From positions 1 to 64,000 of the forward strand of contig NZ_FQWE01000004.1 in assembly GCF_900129575.1 (NCBI RefSeq): a DNA stretch of 64,000 bases. The letters are read 5' to 3'. The stretch is from Flavobacterium segetis (GTDB lineage: Bacteria; Bacteroidota; Bacteroidia; Flavobacteriales; Flavobacteriaceae). A program made the translations under genes and the position numbers. Position 1 is the first letter of the stretch. Every line of letters starts with the position of its first letter. The notes under the pieces were generated by a model. That model worked only from the letters and a program-made list of their open reading frames with translations, was not told where the DNA came from and made no database searches. Below, piece after piece: positions 1 to 6,548 of this stretch.

Positions 1-454
1 CGGCATCTTTTAGAAAAGATACAAAGAGTTTGAAGAGTTTTTTAAGTCCTGCTGGATTCCCCTTTCTAAAGTCGGATATACTGTGGTAGTTGGGTTTGAT
101 GCCCAATAAAAGCCACTGCAACTCTATATTACGAGCGCACTCTTTTTCTAACTTTCGGGAGCTTCTTAGCCCATTGAGATAACCATACAAATAGATTTTA
201 AGAAACAGCTTAGTATCGTAACTCGGTCTGCCTTCGCTTTTTATAGTTTGTACGGTAAAACCCATCGCCGTTAAACTCAGGGCATCTATAAAACGAACGG
301 GGTTGTCTGGTAAAATAGTGTCTTCTAAACTAGAAAAACACATTTGGTTGCGCGGTATTCCTGTGATGTGTTGCCTTGTTAAATATACAACTTTTCTTCC
401 TTTTATTAAAATAATTTGACTATTTTTGAAAGAAATAAACCGAAGTTTTTTCAC
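1..454 (-). pseudogene. IS1182-like transposase, N-terminal part (runs off the window)
   Basis: Reading down from a GTG at 454, one open frame gives about 150 residues of an IS1182-type transposase N-terminus. Visible motifs include HITGIPRNQMCFSSLED, LPDNPVRFIDALS and an RSSRKLEKECARNIELQWLL stretch. No stop or frameshift occurs before the window edge, so this copy may be intact beyond base 1. It is the best-preserved of three related copies; the others start at 1846 and 5733 and are broken. All three begin just inside a shared terminal motif close to CAGACTGACGTT. Catalytic residues lie outside the window, so activity cannot be judged. It is typed as pseudogene only because it is incomplete here. 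Confidence 0.75.
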
Positions 455-462
455 AGACTGAC

Positions 463-469
463 GTTAGGC
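463..469 (+). other. GTTAGGC core-site-like motif at IS/TA-module junction
   Basis: GTTAGGC directly abuts the IS1182-like end and precedes the parDE module. An inverted partner, GCCTAAT, lies just after parE at 1124-1130, exactly where the group II intron remnant ends. The pair matches the R'/R'' core-site arrangement of integron cassettes. The match is short and could be chance. Confidence 0.3.
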
Positions 470-515
470 ATCACTTTGGCGCGACACATAGAAAAACTGA
501 AATAAATCACAAATC

Positions 516-547
516 TTTTGCTTAAATACCATAAATTGGTATATTTG
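516..547 (+). promoter_or_regulatory. parDE promoter with overlapping operator-like palindrome
   Basis: TTTTG at 516-520 is followed after 19 bases by TATATTTG at 540-547, a near-perfect Bacteroidota -33/-7 promoter ending 16 bases before the parD ATG. An inverted repeat, ATACCA (526-531) and TGGTAT (537-542), overlaps the -7 element. ParD antitoxins usually autorepress, so the palindrome is a plausible ParD/ParDE operator; this is inference. Confidence 0.65.
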
Positions 548-563
548 TATAAAATAAAAAAGT

Positions 564-809
564 ATGGCACGAAACACATCGATTTTAATTGGAGAATATT
601 ATGAGAATTTCATAAATGGACAAATTGCAACTGGAAAATATAGTTCCGTAAGCGAAGTAGTTAGAACTGCATTAAGACATTTTGAAGAAGAAGAAAATCA
701 AAAAAAATCTTTGATTAGCGAATTAGAAATTGGAGAAAAAAGCAAAAAAATCGACAATTTTGACAGGAACGAAAACTTAACTTTGCTGAATAAAAACTTC
801 CAAAAATAA
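564..809 (+). CDS. parD: ParD-like antitoxin
   Basis: This is an 81-residue protein with the ParD/CC2985 layout. The N-terminus (ARNTSILIGEYYENFI) resembles a ribbon-helix-helix strand and helix. SVSEVVRTALRHFEEEE forms the second DNA-binding helix, and a charged flexible tail follows that would wrap the toxin. Family knowledge: ParD neutralises ParE and represses the operon as a dimer. Its stop overlaps the parE start by one base (TAATG), so the two are translationally coupled. A strong promoter and palindrome sit immediately upstream. The module lies between an IS1182-like copy and a group II intron remnant, which suggests it was acquired horizontally. Confidence 0.9.
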   Translation: MARNTSILIGEYYENFINGQIATGKYSSVSEVVRTALRHFEEEENQKKSLISELEIGEKSKKIDNFDRNENLTLLNKNFQK

Positions 810-1108
810 TGGCGGAATATATAATCAGTGAAAAAGCGCTTGAAGACTTAAATAATATTTGGAATTACACAGCAGAAAATTGGTCACTTGAACAAGCGAA
901 CCGATATTATAACTTAATTGTTGACGAGATAGAATATGTTTCTGAAAATTTTGAGGCAACAAAAGATTTTGGCTATATTAGAAAAAATTATAAATTTTCA
1001 AAAGTTAAATCGCATTTGGTGTTTTATAAGAAAACTAAAAATACAGAAATAGAAGTCGTGAGAATTTTACACGAAAGAATGGACATAAAAAATAGAATAA
1101 ACGATTAA
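809..1108 (+). CDS. parE: ParE/RelE-superfamily toxin
   Basis: This 99-residue basic protein has the ParE pattern. It opens with the strand EYIISEKALEDLNNIWNYTAE, continues with a helical hairpin, and ends with strands around SHLVFYKKT and the C-terminal VVRILHERMDIKNRI. That end is characteristic of ParE, which poisons DNA gyrase, rather than of ribosome-dependent RelE; the target is inferred. The length is normal and no frame damage is visible. The ATG overlaps the parD stop. About 15 bases after the stop lies the GCCTAAT core and the 3' end of a group II intron remnant in the opposite orientation, so any native 3' sequence has been displaced. Confidence 0.88.
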   Translation: MAEYIISEKALEDLNNIWNYTAENWSLEQANRYYNLIVDEIEYVSENFEATKDFGYIRKNYKFSKVKSHLVFYKKTKNTEIEVVRILHERMDIKNRIND

Positions 1109-1114
1109 AAAAGA

Positions 1115-1620
1115 AAAGCGAACGCCTAATCGAGTAGACGGCTCCGTCCCTAATGAAACGGAGTGCGCCTCTCACACCACCGAGCGTAAGGGTCACGTAT
1201 TCGGCGGTTCGCAAAGAGATGGATTAAGTGAGATGTAAACATCAGTCAAGGATTGATACCCTTTTTGTTTTAAGTGTTTCAAGGTTATGGTAGTTCCTAA
1301 AATTGGACTCTGAGCAATCGCCCAAGCACCTTTTCGAGTTCGACTCCATGCATAGGCGTAGTCTTGATCAATTCCTAATCGTATGAGGTTTTTCCTCTTC
1401 CGTTCAGGTTTTTTCCAATCATGCCAAATACAGTAACGAAGCCGGTTTACTCATAAGTGTTTATTGTTTTTTTTGTATTCGTGATACCGCTTCGCTACAT
1501 TCTGAGCCAGTCCTCTATATCCCGTAATTTCCCCATAATACTCGTTCCCCGAAAATAGTTTAACCATCCTCGTTGAATTTCGTTTATCTTGGCAATACGG
1601 TCTTCTAGCTTGATGGTCTA
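1115..1620 (-). mobile_element. Group II intron remnant: maturase C-terminus plus domains V and VI
   Basis: On the minus strand, 1620 to about 1215 encodes the end of a group II intron reverse transcriptase/maturase. It has a thumb/X-domain piece (RIAKINEIQRGWLNYFRG, then RLRYCIWHDWKKPERKRKNL), followed by GIDQDYAYAWSRTRKGAWAI and a C-terminus ending shortly after SPILGTTITLKHLKQKGY. No HNH endonuclease domain follows, as in class C introns. An in-frame stop and a short insertion between the two pieces inactivate it. Downstream, 1168-1210 folds as domain V (AACCGCCG paired with CGGTGGT, then GTGAGAGG). About 1127-1167 is a domain VI hairpin. The 5' part, including most of the RT, is missing and replaced by an IS fragment. 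Confidence 0.8.
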
Positions 1621-1624
1621 GTCC

Positions 1625-1846
1625 TTATGTATTTATCGTGTGAATCGTAAATACTAAAGTTTGTACAGACAAGGCGTCTACAAAACGAACTGGATTATCT
1701 GGTAAAATCGTGTCTTCTAAACTTGAAGAACACATTTGGTTGCGCGGTATTCCTGTGATGTGTTGTATTATTAAGTATACAATCTTTCTTCCTTTTACTA
1801 AGATAATTTGACTATTTTTGAAAGAACGAAATGGAAATTTTTTCAC
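1625..1846 (-). pseudogene. IS1182-like transposase fragment (copy 2)
   Basis: From a GTG at 1846 the minus strand reads about 70 residues closely related to the copy at 1-454, with shared HITGIPRNQMCSSSLEDTIL and LPDNPVRFVDALS. The frame stops at 1625, where it meets the group II intron remnant. Only the extreme N-terminus survives, so it is a dead fragment. The first bases of the downstream gene at 1876 lie just beyond this IS end. Confidence 0.75.
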
Positions 1847-1875
1847 AGACTGACGTTGGCAAACATTTAAAAAAA

Positions 1876-2730
1876 ATGAAAGAATTTATTAATACTTTTT
1901 TCCAAGCATCAAATGAAAGATTAAGAAATCCATTGATTTTTTACTTTTTTATTTCTTGGATAGCATTTAACTGGAGACCAATTATTACATTATTTCTTTC
2001 TGAAAAAAAAATTGAAGAAAGAATTAATTATATTGGTACTAATTTCAATGACATTCAGTTAACATTATATTATCCTTTGTTTGTAAGTTTAGGTTATGTA
2101 ATCTTACTACCATATTTCACTTTGCTAATAGAAAAAATTGTTCAGCTTGCTAAAATTGGAAGAAAGAACAACTATGTTAATGAAAAGATTTCTGATTTTG
2201 TTGGTAAGCAAAAAATAGCAAAAGAAGAAAGAAAATATGAACAAGAAAAAGCTGGTAATGCAGAAATTTCAGAATTGAATACACGAATTGAAGAACTTCT
2301 AAGAACAAACGATGAAAAGCAAAAATCAATTGATAGTTTGAAAATTGACTTAACAAACGAAAAGAAAGAAAGAAATAAATATGAACAATATATAAGTCTT
2401 GATAGTCAGGATGATTTAGAATATTCAATTGAACTTAAAAAGCAACTAGATGAAGAATATGAAGATTTTTTAAAAACAGAAGTGTCAACATATTTTGAAA
2501 GAATTGGAACGGAAATAAGTCAATTCAAATCAATACCAAAAAATACTGAACTAATAATAATTGAAAAATTAATATATAGTGGTTTAATAAAGAAAGTTGA
2601 TGACGATGAAAATCAAAGAACGTATTTTATTTTAACTAAAAAAGGAAAGTATTTTTGGAAAAATTATGTCATGTCCAAAAACATTTTGACTCAGCAAGAA
2701 TCAGAAAGGGAAGATGACTTACCATTTTAA
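1876..2730 (+). CDS. Unknown protein: two membrane segments, coiled coil, winged-helix-like C-terminus
   Basis: This 284-residue protein is not recognised by name. It has an N-terminal amphipathic stretch, then two hydrophobic segments (about residues 20-45 and 65-95). A long charged coiled coil runs from roughly 105 to 190 and is rich in K/E with heptad spacing. The C-terminal domain has a LIYSGLIKKVDDDENQRTYF helix-turn-wing feel. An upstream ATG at 1831 would add 15 residues, but that stretch lies inside the IS1182-like end, so 1876 is preferred. The gene sits between an IS fragment and a hairpin-rich tail, in an accessory context. A defence or stress role is conceivable from the company it keeps, but nothing in the sequence proves it. 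Confidence 0.7.
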   Translation: MKEFINTFFQASNERLRNPLIFYFFISWIAFNWRPIITLFLSEKKIEERINYIGTNFNDIQLTLYYPLFVSLGYVILLPYFTLLIEKIVQLAKIGRKNNYVNEKISDFVGKQKIAKEERKYEQEKAGNAEISELNTRIEELLRTNDEKQKSIDSLKIDLTNEKKERNKYEQYISLDSQDDLEYSIELKKQLDEEYEDFLKTEVSTYFERIGTEISQFKSIPKNTELIIIEKLIYSGLIKKVDDDENQRTYFILTKKGKYFWKNYVMSKNILTQQESEREDDLPF

Positions 2731-2742
2731 ACAAAAAAACGT

Positions 2743-2886
2743 TTGCTAATAGCAAAGGCTTCGTTGCGTCTGAAAGACGAACAATGAACCCGCGGTTGAA
2801 CGCAATCGATTACATGCCGTCAAAACTATGGAGTTATCGTAAAATGAGAAGAGAGATTACAAGAGGCTAAAACACCTCTTTTTTTT
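2743..2886 (+). other. Hairpin-rich gene tail, attC-like, ending in a terminator
   Basis: Just after the stop at 2730, TTGCTAAT (2743-2750) mirrors GTTGGCA found before the same gene (1855-1861). A hairpin with loop TGAAA follows at 2760-2788 (TTCGTTG-CGTC pairing with GACG-CAATGAA). A terminator hairpin at 2861-2886 (AAGAGG / CCTCTT then T run) closes the segment. The arrangement resembles a cassette attC site; the likeness is suggestive only. Confidence 0.35.
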
Positions 2887-2968
2887 GCATTATAAACACA
2901 CTCTTTTTTTATAGTGATTCCTGCACTCCAAGCTTCGGGATTGTGCATAAAATCGCTTACCCATAAAG

Positions 2969-3223
2969 TTAATTTTTGGGGTCCCGATAGCTTTTGGGAG
3001 AACTTTGACTACCGCCAAGATACCAAACAGGCGGACCGCGCTGGTCAAAAACCGCTATCTGGTGTAAATTACCTGCTTTGCAACACGGACATTTGGGTAA
3101 AAAATGTTTATTCTCTACCTTCTCTAGCACTTTTACCTGTAGTTTTTCTTGTAAAACCTTAATTTTTTGACATTTCCAATATTTTAGCCCCTTATAAGTT
3201 TGGAGTGTTCTTATAAATTTCAA
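2969..3223 (-). pseudogene. Transposase C-terminal zinc-ribbon fragment
   Basis: The minus strand carries an 84-residue open frame whose middle reads LPKCPCCKAGNLHQIAVFDQ followed by RGPP. A CxxC pair and this FDxRGPP ending are typical of the C-terminus of some Bacteroidota transposases, probably IS91-like. The remaining transposase is absent on both sides, so this is a remnant. The family assignment is uncertain; the fragment nature is clear from the lack of any upstream catalytic domain. Confidence 0.45.
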
Positions 3224-4206
3224 ACTCCTATATTTGATCTATATAATAAATGGACTTTTAATCAGAAGCCAGAAACATTAGCTAATGCAGAAGAAATAGG
3301 AATTGTAAAGACTTGCCGCAAATGTGCCGTTACCTAGTCAAACTAGTTTACAAAGTCTAGCAACAACTAAATTAGTTACCCTTTTTTTGAGTAAGATAGG
3401 ATTTATCCGTCTTAAACTATTTTTCTCACTAAATGATGATGCCTCCTACAATATTATTCATGAAAAAGAAATTTTCAATTTAACAAATGCAATATCATTT
3501 TGTTAAAAAATACTATCGCTTACAAGTCTTCTCCGCTAATCAACACCGCTCTAATAGCAAGTGCATCATTGGTTGAAACTTACCTGATAAATTCTTTGTA
3601 AAAATCACATTCATTAATTGAAAACAGTTCTGTTAACTTTTTGAATTACCTGCTTGTTACTAAAATTTTACTATTGTCCTATTTTGTAATTTACATTCTG
3701 CTTAAGGATATAGGTCACTGAATATTCATAATAGACATCTAATTTGCTTCGACGTCCCTTTAGACTCTTCGTTCTATTACTTTGAAATGTTTTCTTTTTG
3801 ATATTGCAAAAACAGCAATTTATTTATTTTGCATTACAAAAAGCAATATTTTAATACAGTAAAACTTAATTATTAAATCAAATCTGACAAAGTATCATCA
3901 TAAAAACTAAAGCTTAAGTACGATTAGAAATAACAGTAAAAATTATAAACCTTTCTGACTCCAATGCAGACTCTTTGTATCAAACGAATCTTTTTACTTT
4001 GACCACAGCACCTTCAACCGAAGACAAATCCTCTTCATTCTAAACATAATTTAAAAAATATTCTGCCTAAGTTTAGAAAAAAAATTAATCGAGCGAAAGT
4101 CTTTCGGCAAAAGCCAGAAAAATAATATTCAGTCACTAAAATATTTCTCCTTCTCCACCCAAAAATTCTCCAAACTCCCTTATATTGCAATAATAATTTT
4201 TAAACT
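3224..4206. other. Gene-poor decayed region
   Basis: No convincing complete gene is present. On the plus strand about 3196-3337 reads as the tail of an unrecognised protein (FQTPIFDLYNKWTF then KPETLANAEEIGIVKTCRKC) ending at TAG 3335-3337, with no start. The rest is AT-rich sequence with frequent stops in all frames. It is consistent with degraded insertions between the transposase fragment and the small gene at 4207. Confidence 0.4.
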
Positions 4207-4431
4207 ATGAAAATAAATTTACTTTATTGCGATACACAAAGACCAGATAAAAGAGCGATTGCCAAATGTATTGCAGAAATCTCTGTGAATGTAAGTGATT
4301 CGTTGGCGAATGAGCTGACAGGTATCCTGCTGGACGGTGATCCAGTGGATATTGAAATAGATGATAAAAACTCTAGTTCAGTGCTCAGAGACTTGCGGAA
4401 ACTAAATATCGACTACGAAATTATAGAATAA
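4207..4431 (+). CDS. Small protein resembling a stand-alone ribosomal L7/L12 C-terminal domain
   Basis: This is a 74-residue acidic protein. The order of elements follows the bL12 C-terminal domain: strand KINLLYCD, helix KRAIAKCIAEIS, helix SDSLANELTGILLDGDPVDI, helix SSSVLRDLRKL and last strand IDYEI. GILLDGDPVDIEI aligns by eye with the bL12 stretch LVDGAPKTVKEG. It lacks the bL12 N-terminal dimerisation domain. The gene is monocistronic, and a TATATTGC box about 25 bases upstream could be its -7 element. Function is unknown; the fold proposal is inference from pattern alone. Confidence 0.6.
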   Translation: MKINLLYCDTQRPDKRAIAKCIAEISVNVSDSLANELTGILLDGDPVDIEIDDKNSSSVLRDLRKLNIDYEIIE

Positions 4432-4579
4432 TTTTATCGGTTTTACAATAAGATATTATTGAATAAAAATATAAAAAATCGCAAATCGCTTGCCTCTAAA
4501 TGATACAAGTGATTTGCTATATTCTAGAAAGCAAAACATTCTGACGAAATATTTAGTTATGGTGCAATGTGACCTAAAA

Positions 4580-5020
4580 TTATAAAGAAATAGTTTTGAA
4601 ACCCATTTCCTGCAAGCCAAACATATAAGCGAAACCATCGGGAGTTGTATGAATTGAAGTGTGGTAATCTGATTTTTTTACCTCGAGATGATTCATTGCA
4701 AACTCACAAACTACAAGACTTATTCCTGCTTTTTCGCTCATTTCGATAAAAGGTTTTAAACTTTAGTCTGTGGCTAAATCTTTTACTACCGAACTAATTA
4801 ATACGATTTGGAAATCAATTTTTGGATTGTTGGCCTTTAGCGTTTGTCCGGTATGTACCGCAGCTTGAAAATAACGTGCATTTGGAACAAGTATCGCATA
4901 TTTACCTGTCTTTTTAACAGCATTTTCAACCGATGCAACCGATGCTGATTGCGCCATAACTGGCGTCAAGAAAATAGATCCTGCAAAAACTAAAAGAGCA
5001 ATTAAAAAATGATTTTTCAT
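4580..5020 (-). pseudogene. DsrE/DsrF-family exported protein interrupted by an in-frame stop
   Basis: From ATG at 5020 the frame gives a signal peptide (MKNHFLIALLVFAGSIFLTP, cleavage near MAQSA). A DsrE-like core follows with GKYAILVPNARYFQAAVHTG and KIDFQIVLISSVVKDLA. A TAA at 4763-4765 interrupts it. The same frame then continues as FIEMSEKAGISLVVCEFAMN, YHTSIHTTPDGFAYMFGLQE and ends at 4580-4582. Both halves are collinear, so one substitution explains the break. The Cys in VVCEFA and the periplasmic location fit sulfur or redox DsrE homologues. It is probably a recent pseudogene, though a sequencing error is possible. Two palindromes lie upstream. Confidence 0.75.
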
Positions 5021-5064
5021 TTGATTTATTATTTTTAAAAAATTTGATTTACTTGATATTTTTC

Positions 5065-5080
5065 TGTGACCTAAATCACA
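5065..5080. promoter_or_regulatory. CRP-type palindrome TGTGA-N6-TCACA
   Basis: TGTGACCTAAATCACA is a perfect five-base inverted repeat with six-base spacing, the classical CRP/FNR-superfamily layout. It lies 45-60 bases before the DsrE-like ATG and overlaps the likely transcription start. Which regulator binds is unknown. Confidence 0.5.
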
Positions 5081-5113
5081 ACTGTAAAGGTAGCCCATCT
5101 GTTTTGCGGAGCA

Positions 5114-5129
5114 TGTAACAATTGTTACA
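5114..5129. promoter_or_regulatory. Perfect 16-bp palindrome, FNR/CRP-like operator candidate
   Basis: TGTAACAATTGTTACA is identical on both strands. A TACCTTTA box (minus strand, 5091-5084) could be the -7 element of the DsrE-like gene. The palindrome centre would then lie near -41 from the start site, where class II CRP/FNR activators bind. The geometry is inferred. Confidence 0.45.
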
Positions 5130-5144
5130 AACAATGATGGCGTT

Positions 5145-5733
5145 TGAGTTTTTTTCTCAATATAAGCTAAATGTCTATCTATTTTCTTTTGATTGAAATT
5201 AGCTTTCTTGCTCTTGTGCGCTTTGCTTTTAGTACCATCGATAGAGATAGTTTCACCGGCAATCAAGTCCACATCTTTAAGGAATGACAAAGAGTTTGAA
5301 CAGGTTTTTTAATCCCGCTGAATTCTAATTTCTAAAGTTAGAAATACTATGGTGATTGGGTACAATTCCGCATAAAAGTTATTACAATTTGATATTGCGA
5401 GCGCACTCTTTCTCTAGTTTTCTAGCACTTCTTGGACCATTGATCTATCTATATAAATAAATCTTAAGAAACCATTTTGAATCGAAACTTGGACCAACTT
5501 CTGCCTTTATCGTGTGAATCGTAAAGCCTAAAGCTTGTAGTGATAACGCTTCCGCAAAAGCATTTACAAAATGAATTAGATTACCTGGTAAAAACGTGTC
5601 TTCTAAACTTGAAAAACACATTTGGTTGCGCGGTATTACTACGTGGTGTTGCACCATTAAATATACAACTTTTCATGCTTACAAATTCTAAATATATAGA
5701 ATATTAGAAAGAATAAAACGGTAGTTTTTTCAT
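5145..5733 (-). pseudogene. IS1182-like transposase remnant (copy 3, frameshifted)
   Basis: This is a third relative of the copies at 1 and 1625. From ATG 5733 the N-terminal signature is recognisable (IPRNQMCFSSLEDTFLPGN, then FDSKWFLKIYLY) but carries stops and frameshifts. A second open piece (about 5290-5145) gives LKDVDLIAGETISIDGTKSK and FNQKKIDRHLAYIEKKTQ, the central catalytic-domain region around the first conserved Asp. The middle is deleted and the C-terminus is absent. This fragment abuts the control region of the DsrE-like gene and is in frame with it, which creates a spurious long ORF. Confidence 0.75.
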
Positions 5734-6548
5734 AGACTTACGTTAGCGAGAATTTGATTATGGCAAATTATATCTTCAAAAGCTATAAAGAAGGTTCAAA
5801 AGCTGGAGCAAGATTATTGTTTTTCAACCAATTTCTAACCAACGCTATGACCTATCTTTTTCTGAATTTTAGGGCCTTTATGATTGCAATGCATCCATAA
5901 TTATTCATCAGCTCTACTCTACTCAGAATTCTAATAATTTCAATATTTCCTGAACTATTTTATGCTAAGAGATACAGCGCTTCACAATCTTTATGGGCTT
6001 ATGCATACAGCGTTTTGTACACATTTGAACTACTCTGGATCGCGGCTTATGCTTATTGCAAAAACAGGCAAAAGTGGCTGGCTAACAAGAAAATTGGCTA
6101 CTTAGCTGTCAGTCTTTTGCTAGTAGCTTCTCAGTTTGCGATAAGAAACTCGTTGCTAAAATACTCAACTATTAAATTTAATCTTCCTTTTAACAATAAA
6201 TTTTTGTGAAGCTTTAAATTCGGGAAAGATAGAAAATTTTGTCTTCGAACCTTTTTTGGGCGAGCCCTTTCGCCAGAAAGACTATTGTCAAATAGCCGAT
6301 TTATCTTGGCTCAGGTCAGGCTGTCTGCTTTTTCTTTTCTGGCAAAAAAGCCAGAAAAGGATGTCGCGACCATCCTTCTCGCATAATTTTCTTGAATAGA
6401 TATTTTTGAATTTCCAATTTTAATTGTGATACGAACGCCTACTGCATCTAGATTTAACATCGTGGCAGAGGCATATAGTCACTCATAAAGGAGACTTAGT
6501 GCTTCTTTCTATGTACCTTGCGAGCTTATGTTTATTTAATGCACATCT
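5734..6548. other. Decayed intergenic region upstream of the BCCT gene
   Basis: A 46-codon frame at 5760-5900 (starts MANYIFKSYKEGSKAGARLL) reads protein-like but has no supporting context. A 64-codon frame at 6015-6209 looks like chance. A copy of the dispersed hairpin repeat occupies about 6313-6380. No other gene is supported. Confidence 0.4.
6313..6380 (-). repeat. Dispersed hairpin repeat, copy 1
   Basis: On the plus strand, arm GCTGTCTGC (6320-6328) and arm GGATGTCGCGACCATCC (6359-6375) flank a perfect 10-bp inverted repeat, CTTTTCTGGC and GCCAGAAAAG (6334-6343, 6350-6359), with an A6 loop. The arms match, in reverse orientation, those of the copies near 13.1 and 46.1 kb. The hairpin core does not. 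Confidence 0.6.

Noticed and set aside
2914-3162. Plus-strand ORF of 82 codons
   Set aside because: It is the antisense shadow of the minus-strand transposase fragment with the CPCC and RGPP motifs.
3324-3506. Plus-strand ORF of 60 codons
   Set aside because: Low-complexity AT-rich composition with no start context or family feature.
5021-5290. Single long protein joining the transposase to the DsrE gene
   Set aside because: The IS remnant is in frame by chance, and a promoter region with two palindromes lies between the two parts.
6015-6209. Plus-strand ORF of 64 codons with a hydrophobic stretch
   Set aside because: It lies in a decayed region and shows no signal, domain or neighbour support.
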